Below the pieces are notes generated by a model that saw only the letters and a program-made list of their open reading frames with translations, was not told the origin of the DNA and ran no database searches. DNA of 64,000 nt from Paralvinella palmiformis (lineage: Eukaryota; Annelida; Polychaeta; Terebellida; Alvinellidae), in NCBI GenBank assembly GCA_025642065.1, contig JAODUP010001139.1, forward strand, positions 1 through 64,000. Direction: 5' to 3'. Below are positions 27,291-42,600 of the stretch, piece by piece. Within the stretch, counting starts at the first letter, position 1, and each line of letters begins with the position of its first letter. The position numbers and the translations under genes are program-made.

Positions 27291-30200
27291 GCAAGGAATG
27301 ATTGTTGCTGTGGTGTCTTTAAACTGCAATACTAAAATGGTTAATAAAACAATTACGGTAGCTAAAATTGCATTTACAGGATTAAAATACCTGCCATTTG
27401 ATAGTTAGCCATGTTTGGGATAAAGAATTTGGCTTCTGGCGCACGGAATTGTTGTGTTAGCTCCGAATTGCCGTAGATGGCTGATAATGGATTATTTATA
27501 ATTAGAGAGAATCTTGGGGATGGCTATTCTGTCAGAATTGACAGATTATTTCGGTTATAGGTGTGCAGCCATTACTGAGCTCTGGGATCCATACAGGTCA
27601 GTTATCCAATATATGTGAATCAAGGAGGGTGTTTAATTAATAGTTCAGTCTCTCTTTTTTTCCTGGCTGGTAGTCCATTACACAATCGTTATATGTTAAT
27701 TGTTTAATGGGCATTGTCATTTTAAATTGCTTTTCATGAAAGAATGATACGGAGAGATAAGGTTTAAAAGATAGAATGCTATGGTTTATGTGCGAAATTT
27801 CTTAGCAACTGGAAAATTTGTTTCACTCATTAGTATGTGGTTGTACACTAAGTACTTCCATACTAAATTACACTGAAATTATCCCAGCACGAAATGTAGT
27901 TTATAATTGCTTAGTGTGTGTGTGTGTGTGTGTGCGAATCTCATTATGGTCACGGTTTTTGTCTTCATCCAGTTAATTCACTTAGTGTGTAGATTGGACC
28001 GTTTAGGACGTAGTTTGCCAGAACTGGCTGGAGGAAATTTGTCACTCGAGACGACATCAGAGCATGGCTTTTTGTTATCCGGTTAGATGGTATTTTATTG
28101 TTGGTGTGCTTTTGGCAGACAGCAGGAGATTATATGTATCCATCTTCAGCAGGTGATAATTTATGCCTGGTACGGCTGGGCATGGCCACGGTGTTTTTCA
28201 CGTAATTCCTATCCGTACTGATAAAACGTTAGTTGGCTGTCCGGGTGTTTGATGACGTGCTTTATTGTTGTGTGTTGGCGATATGAATGACGGATGATGG
28301 GACTAGATACAGCATTTCGTAACGTGTTACGTTCTCACGAGGTGACTCGGGTCCTTGCTCCCGTACGGGGGTGTTTCTCGGCTAACCCCAGTGGTAATTA
28401 TCCGTGCCGTGTAGTGGCGTGGGCTAATAAATACTGGATTGGCCCGACACCGCTAGACATAAATACCTAATGACGGCCTGGCTTTTAGCTTCAGCGTGCC
28501 ATTGACTGGGTGCTCACGAACAGCGATGGATAATTTATAATTGATCCCGTGCTATTCTAACCGGTGCCATCACATTTTACGAAGGAACGCCGACTTGACA
28601 CGTTAACGCTGAGCCGGAGTGACAGGCCACCGTGTGGAGAGGACATCATTAACATGGTGAAGTATGGCTCCTATAAATAAGTCTCCCGGTCGATGCTATT
28701 GGCGGACAAGCCATTCTCAGCCGTCCTACATCCACTGTTTATAGGCCAATGATTCATCAGCTGCCCATCATCGGGCCGAGATCTGCCCGGGCGCGCTGCC
28801 CCGCGATTGACTGAAGCCCCTAACGTGGGCCGAGATTTTTTACCGGCAGATAAACAGATTTATGCCTGTCATCCCATCTTACCATCCATTGGTCGGCACC
28901 GTGGCAGCGCATCATCGGCGAGATCCGAGCACCGTGCAGCCAAAATGAGGTCATGTCTATGCCGGTCAGGTTCGGGGAGTATTCACTATCTCACAGCTGA
29001 TAGGCAGCCGTTCCATAATCCTGCTGGAGTTCACTGCTTGGAAACCGGGCTCCAGCCGTAGCCGAGCCTTTGTCTGGCCGCCAGGGGAGAACCGGCCAGT
29101 CAACATTCATACAGAGATAAAGCAGCTCGCCCATCCCAGATGACTTGCGGATATTAACGAAATCCTTACGGCGGCGCTCTCTCTCTCTCTCTCCCTGTGT
29201 GTGCATCGCGGTGGCGGCCCTGTTGTTGCCCGTCTCGGTGCGGCATGATATGAGCTATCACGTGTCATACTTCATACGCCACACTCGGCTCAGAGCTGTG
29301 GGCGGCACTTTCAGCGTTGTCCGGGTCGGTTGCATTTGACATTTGACCGGCACTTCACACGAATTTTCATTTTATTTGAGACAAGGTTGCCCCTCTTTTA
29401 GGGTCCCCTTGTGGCGTGCTAATGGCCTATGTGACCTGTCTCACTAAACATTCCATCCGTTATGCCGTTCCAGACATTTGTATTTTGGTATTGGGTTTCT
29501 CCAGCCAGTATTTTCTGGGTCAGCAAGTACGCAATGTGTACGCTTTGATGTGTGACCTGATTATTGCCTTTGTTCTTGTAATGAGTAGGATATATTTTAT
29601 GAGCGTGAAAATATTGTGCATGTCTCTCCACCCCTACCTCCGGTGTGTGTGTGCGTGTGTGTGTGTGTGGGGTTAATATGTAGCTGACAGGATGTTGACA
29701 CATATCAAAGCTTGATCAAACCAAAGATCCTCGCCTGACCCATTGAAGCTGTTCATTAGAAACACCCTGTGCATAACATGCATGTCATTACTTGCAATAT
29801 TGTGATATGTTTATATTTTTAATGTACAATGTTTAGTTATCAGAACAGGTAGTTTTAATTTAATCACCTGAACTGATTACAGCACTCACTTGTGTAAGTA
29901 TAGCTGGTTTGAACAGTATTTGTTTATTTCGTAAATATGTTCAGTACGGCATATCATTGTTATCCCTACAGTTAAAGTGCAAATGGAAATTTGCTCGGTA
30001 AATAGTACTGCGCTGTTACATTGTAATAGCTGTCATTTGCCGTCTTGTTCCTATTATTGTTATTTAGTAATACCCATTTTACGTACGTACTTTGTTATAC
30101 TGTGATTCGAATTTTAAGTTCTTGTGGTTACCTTTCCCCCCTAAGAAACTCCAGTCTAAGAACTTGATAAATTAAAAAAGTCTGACTGGACTGCTCTTTC

Positions 30201-33200
30201 ACTCCCCCACCGAGCTTTGTCTGGTGATGCTTTATCCAGGAGCTTACCTATGATGAGCTTATATCTATGCTTGTAATGCTTCCTTCCAGGCTTTTTTATA
30301 CGTACACTGGGGATGTCATGAATTGAGAAAGGATCACCTGTTAAGTGCTTATCTCCTGTCTGACCTCCCAGAGATATGCACTTTATTATCGCAAATATGG
30401 ATTCCTGCCTTAAATATTTGATGCAGTGATCACGCGATGGATGCTGTAGGCATCTAATCATAAACGTTTCCTTACGTCATGGAAACAAAATTTACATTTA
30501 CCTGTCCTAAATAGAATTGGAACAGGAATTAATCTATGATCAAATAGAATGCTGGCGAAGGTTCACGGGCTATTATTGATCGAGGACAGGTGGCAGCACC
30601 AAATGCACTGCAGCAGTGAATTCGGTTTGAACTATGTGTTTTGTTTAACCTGTTCCTGTCCGGGAATTAACCAGAATAATGTTCAGCCGTTGATATCCGT
30701 GGCCGTTATCCAATGTTCATTTGGTGTCTGTCAATTGTTGATTTATAATTGATAAGCAGCCGATGTTTGCTTGCCACTGTTAGGCTAAATGCTGACACAT
30801 CACACGTAAGTAACTGGTGTTTGGTAGCGTGTTTAAGCAGCTGCGGTGGTGTGTCTGTTAGCATTTCTTGTCGGCCCGGTCTGGTCATGTTGTTAGTTCA
30901 CCGGAGTTAGGTCTTTGATGTCTGCAGTCTGTATACCCACACTACATCACAAAGCAACAATATTAAACAGATTCGGTCTCCATTTACCAGGTAATAAAAT
31001 AGCCTATCTCAAAACAGAGAAATTCCTGCTAATCTTAACCATTATAAAGCAAACATTCCGCCGGCGTTCTGTCTGGCAGGGTAATGTGGTTCGGGCAAGT
31101 TGTTCAAAATGGCTGTAGTTTTATAATTTGTTTGTAATGAATTTTATTAAGTACTCCTCTCTTAGCGATGAGGTCATCTCTTGATAACAACAACAGTAGT
31201 AAGATTATGTATGTGATAACATGTTCTGCTATTCATTGTGTGTATGTGTGTGTGTGTGTGTGTGTGATTAGCTAATATCCCAGCAGGAAATGTGCTACGG
31301 CAGACATCATAATATTATAGATAATAAATGGTTGGATCAGATAAGAATGTGTAAATTGGCATAAAGAATTTCTAGCAGCACCTGAAACACATAACACAGG
31401 TGTGTGGGAAACATTTGCGAGTTCACTTCTAAGAACTGTTGCCAGTTGATGTGTTTGGTTATCAGTTTTTGGCTGCAGTGATATTTGGGAGTAATTAAAA
31501 GTATTTGGTCAGGCCACACGCACACACACACAGACACAGAGAGAACAATAATCCAGCGTGACTAGGTGTACGTGTTTTAGTACCTGAGCAGGCTGCCGTT
31601 GTTTTCGGGTGGTTTTAGTTTTTGTTATACAAGAGAGCAACACAGCCTTCTGATATGTGGCTGATGAAAGCTCCGTGTTTGCCGTTGTATTCATAGAGCT
31701 TGTTAAACTGCCCTCACCTCAGGTGTGCTATACGGTCGGTCTAATGTTACCAAAGTAGTCAGCCACATCATGGGTTTCAATGTATTTCATTGTGTTGTGG
31801 TTGGCGTGAAAATATCACGTTTCAATGTTTTGTAAGATGTCTGTGGATGTGCTAGTGTTCGTTAAGTAGTCGACAGGTGCTTGGTATGGGGATCAGTTAA
31901 TGCAGCATACGAGAGCTAAGCCAGAATTAGGTTATGCTGTATGGGTATGTTTGTGTAGAAGTTGCTTAATGCAGTTTAATTTGACGGCACCTTTGAGGCT
32001 AGTTCACACTACACAAATGTGTATTTGACGCAGCAGGTGTTACCATTCTACACTTCATATATTTAGCCCGGATGGATGGACCTATTTCAGACACCAATAC
32101 AGCTAATTTATCAGGTAGACTAGATCTACGGCACTCCATAAAGAGCTTGAGGTAGTGTTATCTTTTTTAATAAAATAATGAAACAGGGCCAAGTGAAGCA
32201 TGACCGAGTTCTGGCTAGTTTTCTAATCATTTTTTTGTTGTTTAGTGATTTTTATAATTAATTATTGCTATCTTAGATGAGAGCACGTTTTAACCCCACC
32301 ACAGTGCATTATACATACATAAGTTGCTTAACAAGTTTACACCAACGACGACCAAAACAAACAAATAAATAGACAGGTTATGATGATTGATCACTATATG
32401 CTTGTATAATAGTAATTTCAATAGTAATGTTTGTTTTAAATAAGGTCCTGCTCCTTTATTTAATTCTGTTTTTTATTTATTTTTAATCTATTTTCCATGC
32501 TTTCTTTAGCACCCAAGCCCAGAGAAGTCCGTTCATCTGGTTTTCTCTTGTTGTCTGTTCCCAGGGTTAAATCTCATGCTAGGACTCGTGATTTTCAGTT
32601 GCTGTCCCTACTCTTTGGAATTCACTCTCTGAACGTGTTACGTCATCAACCAGCATAGTTTCTTTCCGTCACCAGTTGAAAACTGACCTTTTCTGGCTCG
32701 CTTATCCTTCCTAAGTTTCCACTGCATCCTATCATTTGTTGCCACTGAGCTCGATTCTTTTCGAGGATATTGGCGCTATAGAAGTTTTGTAATTATTATT
32801 ATAAAATAAAAGTAATTATATTTCTTGAATAATGTAGGAAAACAGGGGGTGTGGTAGATGGTACTAGATTAACTAAGTAAGGGCCAGAACTTTTTCAACA
32901 TAGTAATATGTATGTTGGAGACACCAACAATTTAGTTGGGAGTGCAGTGTACTTCTGGTACTAATGGTAAAAGTTTTATAATTGAATAAAGAAAATTGAA
33001 TAAAGATAAAAAAAAACCTTTATAACTTTCTTTATTGAACATGGTACCGAGTCATTTATCAACTTTTGCCATATGTCATTTGATAAGCACACACACACAC
33101 AGAGGGAGGTGTTGCACCGCAAACCTCCAAATATGAGTTTGAATCTCTGTTTTACATGTATCTGTGGTACGTTTAATCTGATTATCTAATTTTCTATAGG

Positions 33201-35165
33201 AGTTACCTCTGTGCAACATGTCCCAGATGTAAACAGTGTTAAGGCTAGACAAAGCACTCATAAACCCTAACTTGCCTATAGACTTTTGCTTGCTCAAGTA
33301 AAGACTATTGGTCACCTATGGTCCCATTAGATTACTTCTAAAACTATCAGAGTACTTTATAACAAACAGATACTCAGGTTTACTACTAAGCCACACCGTA
33401 TTGAATTGGCATGACATTTAACGTGTAATTCTGTGTGTGCTACACAGTGATATTCTACCTGACAGTGTGATGGTTGCCATATCATTGACAATATACCAGC
33501 TTAGAGAATGAGATGGTTGTACACTAGCATAATTGTGTAGTTATTGTTTGTTTATATATGTACTACTTAGCTGTATTACATACCTAGTGGTGTATTGTTG
33601 GTTGCCTTTATTACTGAAGCCTACATTTTCACTGTTTAGCCTGAGTCTTTCTATCACAATAACACCATTTAGTTCACTGGGTATACAATGGAGCTATTAG
33701 CTAGCATTTATTAGTTGTTCCCCCAAATTAGTTAGAATATTGAGAAGCTTTAAGGGCTTAACATTATGCATGGGGAGACATTCACATCTGTACTAAAGTT
33801 GATGATATAATGCCATTTGGGAGTCCTCAATGTCAGCATATCCAGTGCCTTTTCTCATAAGACATCAGTGCATTTTGGTGTGTAAAGAATAGCTTCTGAA
33901 ATGACAAGAACCTGTTTGTACCCGTCTGTGAGTAGAGTAGAAATTAGGTGCCAGGCTGAAGTAAAACAGAATGTATCCAATTTCAAAATATTGCATGTAT
34001 AATGCCAGAGGAATACCAATGAATAGAACTAACATGGCGCTAATTTATACAGTGTTAAAGGTCAGAGTTAACCCACCTAATTAGTCAGATTTAGCCAGCG
34101 TGTAATAAGAATTTGAACATTTAATATTGGGGGTCTGGATCCTGTTTTAGAAGATCTTTGACATGACTTGGCACCATAACATGGCCTTGATGTCTGTGAT
34201 CAAAGCATTGGCTATAATTGGCCATACATTATTCAGATAATCTTCCTCAGCAAACAGACAATAAACAAGCCTCCTTCTGGAATGAAGATCATTTGATGGC
34301 TAAGTGCTAAGTGAGAGGTGTGCACTTGCAGTTCTGAATTATTAATTGATTAATAGGAATGATATAGACACATCAGAAATCCCCCCCCCTCCTCCCCGGG
34401 TGATTCTCTGTGTTCAATGGTTTAGTTTGGGAAGAAACTGATTGAATGAGTTCACTAAGAAAGTAATAGTGAGTTGTGTCTGATCTAACATTTGGTAATG
34501 CTACGATGTCCTTGTTGACGATCTAGGTGGCTGTATTATTGTCTAACAGATAGTCTAGAAGAGTATCTCTGACATATAATACCTTGAACGTATATGTTTG
34601 GTCAGGACTGCTGACATTGGCAGCCAGTTGCAGATAGTACATTACTTCCATCTCCAGGTATGCATAGGAAGCATTTTTCTTTTTCTTCGCAGCTAAAACA
34701 CTCCACAGCTTCACGGCATATTAGAGGCTTTATCGGAGTATATTGTTGTTTTAAAACAACCATTAAAAACAGGATGTTTGACATTAAAAAAATCATCTTT
34801 ATTTGATGTAATGTACTAGACCTGTACTAGGTTTTGTGTATCGGGTGTTAAATTCGCAACAGGCCTTTGGTAGCATTACTTCTTGTTGGTGAACATTCCG
34901 AGGTTGCTGTATTTGATGGTTTGCGACATTTAAATGTCAAGTACTAAGATCGTTTTAGTTCATGTCAATAGTATACAGAAGCTAACTGTGATGTAATACG
35001 GGAAGTATCTCCTGTCTAAACACTCAGATATCTGTCATTTCTGGTCAGTTCTGCTAATTGTGTTGCATTCACAAAGAACAACGATGGATAGGTTCTTTTG
35101 TGTTCTTCACAGTCTGTGATCATAATGGATCTGTTGGTGTAATGAACTTTTATCCCTGTAATGTT

Positions 35166-35196
<31 letters not shown>

Positions 35197-36581
35197 AACG
35201 AGAGAGATATTGACTCTGATGTGACAGATGCATTTTACCTGGTTAATGCATGAATATATTTACATAGGAATAGATGGTGTCGTGTTAATCAGTCAGATGT
35301 TTTATGATAGACATCGATTTTTATTTATTAATACTAGTAATACAATGAATTAAGTATGCCGAGCAAGTAGTACAATATTTGTAAAAAGGTATCATAGCAC
35401 AGGCTCAGTACTCATCTCTGAAATCCATCACTCTATACTGATATATCTGATATAACTGTCATAATATTTTAGGTATTAAGTATTGATTTAATATATGATA
35501 TACAGGTGAATTGTTATTAATCTCTAATGAAAACGTTGGTGTCGTTTTTCACCATTGTTGCATGGGGATTGAGCATTTCCCCCCGGCCAGCATTATGGGA
35601 GTGTCATTCTATCATTTAAAATGATGGCTGTAGTGTGTGATGACTGAGGCTTCTCTGTAGAAAGGGACTGTTTGCCTCTGACATTTCTGTCGGGAGTAAC
35701 AGCCATAGCTCAGACAGTTGTAAACTACCACGGACAATTGAGGCATGTTTCATTGAGCACCCATTCCAAGTGATTCACTGATTCTTTCGCGCTGACTAGC
35801 CCGGGTTCATTATCACTTATTGATTACTGGTGGGCTGTCTGTATGGTAACATCGGGATATAGCAGATACGTAACAGGTGTAGTAAGTGTTGGAAGATTTA
35901 CTGTAGCATTCTTCTTATTGCTTAATGATACGTTCTGTGATGTATCTGGCAGGAAATATATATTCCACTTGAAGCTCGAGATCAGAGAGATTTATTACTC
36001 CTGGTAGAAGGTTTATTATTTCTGGGTACTGATTGCAACAAATGTATCAGAAAGGGGCAAAAATGCGTCAATACTGTGCAGGTTTAATTTGTTATGTTTT
36101 TGTAAAGTCTATAGCCCACTTGTTTAGATGAAAGCCTTGTATGACATTATAACGTGGTTTGTGGTGTGTCAGCTTTCAGGTATAAATGATCTATATTTGA
36201 GTAGTGTCACGTAGATTTTTTTTTGTTATGAACTTGTTATCATCAATTACTCTCCACGTACTGGAAAAGACGATGATAATTATGATGATGATGATTTAAA
36301 AATATATCATTAGCACCCTATTAAAAGAAATGCGACTTACTACTAATAGTTGGAAAATCTAAAAAGACCAGAAGAAAGTACTTGGCTTAGAAAGGGGGTT
36401 AAAAATAACCAGGACCCTAAAAAAAGTCACCGGTTGTAATAACCACCGGATCTTTTTTGGGAGGGGGATTACATTGAAATATCAATTTATCATTTGTTGG
36501 AGAAAGGCTTATTGGTAGTGTCAGGATGGTGAGAGATAATATTATCTGTGTAATGATTGGTAAGTGACCGCGGAGTCTCTC

Positions 36582-36619
<38 letters not shown>

Positions 36620-39600
36620 GTGTTTACCAGTCAAGTTAATTGTTTTGTTTAGATTACCGAGCTAACGGTGTCTAGCAGGGTTAAAAAGTAAAAGTTTGAC
36701 CTTTTTTTTACTTCTCTGTGTTGATATGTCTGTGACTGGCTGGTGTTTGTTTTGAAGGCTAGGTTTTATGGTCCAGCATCTGAGTGATATATAATTATTG
36801 ATGCATCTGCTTAGACATGTGCTAATGGTAATATGTGTATGTCTGTGTATGAAAATAGAGACCCGGGACAGGGGACACTATGTAATGCATTAGATGTGTT
36901 TTATCCAGTGTTAACTCTATTTCGTCGTGGTTTATAAACCATATTGTACACGTTATGTGTCACCTTGGTATGGCATCGGTGTCCAGGGTTCATACATGAG
37001 TGACCTCTAAACTGAGAAGCTGTGTGTGTGTGTGTGTGTGTTTGTATGTGTGTTTCATCATGAAGTACATTTATTTGCATGGTGGTGGCGAGAGTCATTT
37101 GGTTTGAATTGATAGGCTCATTACTCTTAGGTGTGATGTGCTGATGTTATGTGATGTATATGTTTTATTTGGTTGTGTTTGGGGTGCTATAATTGATATA
37201 TTGTAATATATGATGTCATCTAACTAGGAAACACCTGGAAAACGCTGATATTAATCATTAGTTACATATTTATTGCCGTTACAAAGGTAGAGTTGTCTGC
37301 CAACTACTGTATTAGGTATTACCTTGATTATAGTTATTGATTGGTGGTGATGATGATGATGTCGGCAATGTTGTAAATAACCATTTATTAAGGGTTGAAA
37401 ATGAAATCATGGCCCCAGTATATAAACACTTCCAGATAATGCTTGTTTCAGTGTCTTCTAAAGTTATCAAAACGCTTATGGTAGGAAGTATTTTTGTATA
37501 GTCAATTCAGCATTATATAATTCTAACATAACAGCATTTTAGATTAAAATTAGATTTAGCATTTTTAAGGGTGTCTAACTTATCAAGGCTTAATCTAAAC
37601 ATAGTAATATTGTTTCCATTACTCTATCCCTGGATTAAATGACGCCATGGCATTTTTTCCCAATATTATTTCAAATTATGACACTTTGTAATAACTGGGA
37701 AAATATTCCTGGAAGGATTGTTTTTTACACCATAGTGTTCAGATTCATTCCAGTGAATGTAGTAGCTTTTGCAGTAACAATAGTCAGGTAAGAGCGTTTA
37801 AGCCCTAGATGTGCTGTCCTGGTGAGACTCGCCCGTACCGGTTTAGCACAAAGAGGGAACAAAAAAGCGGCAAAGACGAATAAAACAGCAATCAGATATC
37901 AATCAATCAGAGCATGGCCCATAACATTAGCTTTTAGGGTTGGAGGTCAGGGAATTGATTGCTTCCATGAAGGAAACACGTTTGGCCTGTCCTGAATGTG
38001 TTACGTATGTGATGCAATGACACTCTGTTCAGTGTCTCCGCTGCTTATCATTGATTCTTGTTGTGTGAAGGCAGTGATTTACAAGGTAACTAGCGATTTT
38101 AATTCAGCACCATGTGACCAGCTTTCCAACTACCCTGGTTCCCCTGTTGTGTTCATCATCATATTTGATGACGTGTAATATTCTGATGCTTCTCCTCCAT
38201 TGGCTGGCCGCTGGAAGTGTTTTTATTAGCAGCACTTCGATATTGCCAAGTATTGTTGTTACTCTTTAGGTCCTTATCAAAACACGTCATGTCGATATGA
38301 TCAGATAGCATCATCTGGTGATTAGTGGTGATCTGGTGAATGGAGCGAAGCATTTATCCTATTATAAGGCGACTTAAACCTGTGAGCTTTAGTATTTTTT
38401 TTTTAAATTTATTTCTGTGCGCCTGCATTTGTATACATGTTGACTGTCAAGCGAATACATAGCAAACGGTGGTAATGGCAGCGAAACACTTCATTACGAG
38501 TTCGTTGAATCAGAGATGTTGGCGATTGTTTACCCATGGTGCGAAGCCGGCGTTAGCCGCCGTGCACTGTATGTTGTCAATGCCGGGCTTTATCGAAGGT
38601 TTAATTCAGCCATCTGTTGTAAACGCTTGGCGGAGAAAGCTAAATGTGGTTATAGAATCTAGAACGACGACAGGGCAGGGTACACGTTTCTCGTGTGCAC
38701 TATCAGGGCTGTGCACAAGGACGGCCATTTAATAAGCTGTGGCATGGCATCGAGGGCCGTGGCTCTTTATTCATGGTGTGCTTTGTAAATGTGATTACTT
38801 AGTTTGTTATGGGTCACCAGATGCGTTTCAATTCACACCTAGGTGGGTGCGGTGTATTGTGGCGTGAAGGATCCCCCGTTCGTCGGGGTGGCCGCTGAAA
38901 GCACCTGCCAAACACCTGGTTTGTTTGTGTTCAGTATCCGCACGTCCTATTAACGTCAACAGTAGAAACGTAATGTTTCACCATGGGTTTACACAACGTG
39001 AAGTGTAATATGATAGCAGACATAGGCAGCGCATATACAGACGGCACGACTGGTTTGTTTTAGATGGAAAACTATTAGCCTGGAATCGGCTGGGAAACGG
39101 TTATGGCAGTGTTGTGTAATATCAGATTTGTGTGTTGTCATTTCCAAATAATTTCCAGGTGTTCGTTGTCGATTTCTAGCCAGTGTTTCACTTGATCTAG
39201 GCCAAACTATCCACCACCACCACCTTACCAGGTTTAGTTTAGTAGTCAATTCGCCGCTGGCAAAATCATCGAATTAGAAAATACTCCCGTGTTGAGTGCA
39301 CGAAATAATATTGAGCGATATTCTGCTGCAGCGACATTTCCACATTGATGTATTGAACAGGAATAAAATGGGAGTGATTGGTGTATTGGAATTGACATCG
39401 CCGAGTGAACTATGTTGTCGTAATGACCTGATCTGTATGTGAGGGTTTAATGAATTGTTCTCCAGGTCATTAACGAGGTGTAGACATGAATTATGGTCGA
39501 GTCCAGCACGACCAGATGCTCTTAGCTGGCGGTAATATTTTAAAAATAGCAATTCACTCGTTATGGGGGAAATGGACAGCTGAAAAGTGATAATGCATTA

Positions 39601-42600
39601 ACTAAGCGGTGAGAAGCTAATTGTTGTACCTGGCTCGGTTATGATTCTGGTTACTTATCCCTAAGTGTCATTAAAGCATGCTCTGAAGACCGTTGAGGAG
39701 TGAGGGTTTTAGTTCACGAACACACCCAACTCAGTTGGGATATCGTTGTAACACACACTGACGCCACTCCGTTTTTGTCTGGCTGTCACCGCGTGCATTC
39801 TTATTAATTCAGCATTGCCCGGTAGGGTGGCGTAAAATGGCGCGTTTGACGTGGCATCTGCAGATAACATTAAAAAACAATCTGTCGATGGAACAACGTT
39901 TTCCTAGAGTGGCGGTTGGCTGAGAAATGTTATGGAGCTAACCGCCGCGAGACTTCTTCGGTGTTCAGCAATTTTCTAAGGATATCCCACTTCCAAGAAA
40001 TAATGGGCGCCGATTAGCGTGCTGGTGTTACAGAGCTGAACAAAAAGCGAACGCGCTAAAACAACTCGATCGCAGACTGTTTGGTACGAAGGATTACTCC
40101 CCGTGTTGCTATTGTTCTGGTGTGACGAGTCAACGATCTGCTAGTATAGCCCGCTAATAGTACACGGACCAGGACGACTGAGTCGGCGTGTGCTCCAATA
40201 TCCAGCTGACCAATTGATAAGGTTAAGATCTGCTAGTTGGGGGAACATACCGGCTCTTTTTGTGGGACTTGCCTCCAGCCCCTCGGTGCACTTCACTCTC
40301 GGCTGAATAAGGCGGGCAGGCTGAGAGGAGGCAGCCCGCCATATTGGAAGTCTGTCAACATAGGGGGCTGGCCGGTGCAAGCAAGTTAGTGTGTATGCGG
40401 GCGTGTTTTCTGCGTATGCCCATCAAACAAGACCTCCAGAGGCTTCTTGCTGGGCTGCTACACGCGGCGGAAAGACAACACCGTTTGGCTCCGGTCGCCA
40501 TTTACCATCGCGCGGCCCCTGCTTGGTCTGTAGGAGATAAGCTGCCACAGCGGCCCGCTTTCTTTTCACCTCACCTTTGGTGGTGTGGAGTGGCTTGGTT
40601 GGCCTGGCCTCGTGTATTGCTTCGCTGGTTACTTGGCATGTGGCGGGCACTGAGAATGGTGCTGTGAAAATATCGCTAGAAATAACAGGAGCCGTCTGTG
40701 CGCTCTACGCTGTGCCGTGTTGTGCTTCGGTTGCCGGGAATTCGTTCTCCAGAACGAGGAACACATGCTGTAGAATTGTGGATTATCGCCGTGTGTTGTC
40801 GAGTGGTGTGCTGAGGTGTGAATGCGGCCCACTATCCGGCGTATGGAAGCACTGATAAACGACTAGTTCACCGCCACACACACACACGTACACACATAAC
40901 ACATACTCACTCACTCATTGCACACTGACATATACACCACACGCTCATGGAGCGGCTGTGTAGCTCGCTCTCTCTGTGTGTCTATAACCAGGCCAAGAGA
41001 CTGATATAGCACTCAATACTTACCACTTACTGGACAATATTATTTCACGGTGCACGCTGGCTTGCTCGAAACGGTGAACTTGGGCAGTGTTGTGGACGTC
41101 GTCTTTCCGTGTACTCGGTCGTATATTCGGCGATTGGGTTACCCGTGTCTGTGTATACGTATGTGTGTAATTTAAGTCCAGGTGAATTGGGCTATTCGTT
41201 GATGAGGGTACCGTAGGATTTTGTCTAACTCGGCTGCTTGTCAACAAACGCATGTGAGAACTTGCTCTGTCGCTGCGTCTCGTACGTGTGTTGGCTCGGA
41301 TTCGGCGACGTAGATACCCCTGCGTGTGGATTATAGCACTTGTTTTGTACAGCTACGACACCAATACTGGATTAGCATTGTGGATAACGTGATTTGGTGG
41401 CCGGAATATAGCCGGCTCGTTGTGTTGTGTTGTTAATTGTTGGATATTTGGATTAGGCGAACGGTGAGAGGACCCCTGTGAGAGAGGTAAGAGTCTATGT
41501 TAATGTCTCGGCCTAGTGGGCTGACGCTGTGGGCCGGCTGAGTGAATTGCGGGCACCGAGCGCTCCTTTCAGCCATAATAATATGCCATATTATATGGGG
41601 GTTCTCGGACAGATTACTTGTTTGGCATTATATTGTGTACGAGAGTTAATTATGCTTGCCGGTCATGAATGTGCATTCTGAGCTCCGGGTTCGTGTATGA
41701 GTGTGGAGATGCATGCCTGAAGTCGGCGTAGATGCGTTTGCCGTCCCCTTTATTGGCTAATAACGCCATTATTAAGTGACTGCTTCAGTGTTATGCAGCG
41801 CTCCCTGGCTTTCTAGATCACTGTGCGTTTACATCGGCGCTAATTGTTTACTATGGCAGCTGGGCATGAGGCTAGCTAGTCTGTATCAAGGTGTGTTATG
41901 ATGTGGATATCATTTGTGTGTGTCTGTGTGCGTGTGTCTCACTCCGTCTGTCTCTTGGTATCTATGTTAGAGCTCGGCCAGACGGTGCTAGTGGGTCTCA
42001 ACACGCCATCGAGCTGTGTAACGATCGATCTTACAATTGGATGAAGCTATTATTACGGCGATCCTTGTGGCTAGATGTTGCTTGTTTCCAGCGATGTGTT
42101 ACTATTGAGTACACCGGGTTAAATAGGCTGTTCGCTGGCTACTGGCTCTCGATGCTAATTCCACTGGCATTAGTTCACATGTCTGATAAAGGCTATTACA
42201 GGCTTGTCTTCCTGGTTGGTGTTCTGAACAAACTGATGTGATTGGTGGTAGTTGCTGTCACTGTTTGTCATACAAAATTTGATGAACTCCTACTTTACAT
42301 TATTAGTATTGTTGTTGTTGTTGTTGTATTGTCTAGCAGATATAGAGTGATTTTGTTCGGTCTGTCAGTGTTATCTGTTAAGGCTTTGTGTTACTGAACC
42401 ACCCTTTATATATATATATGCCATGGGTCTGTGTTGAAAATTACTTTCTAAGATTGAAGCATTTGTACAATAATATAAATAACCCCGTACCATTGCCGAA
42501 TTAATCTATTGAAGCCCGGCTTCCGGTGTCATGGTGCTCGATGAATGTGTAAACAGAGCCAGCTGTTTGGGCAAAGAATGGCTTCATGGCTGGGAGGGCA

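Noticed and set aside
28807..29061. 84-codon ORF in the CpG-rich block
   Set aside because: GC-rich DNA has few stops; composition is not protein-like and there are no splice signals that join it to the gene.
30156..30461. 101-codon minus strand ORF, Lys/Arg-rich
   Set aside because: No recognisable family, promoter or splice context; probably chance. A protein search returning a transposon or cellular hit would reopen it.
40344..40667. 107-codon ORF in the candidate internal promoter
   Set aside because: Trp/Leu/Arg-rich composition expected from GC-rich noncoding DNA, overlapped by an equally open antisense frame.
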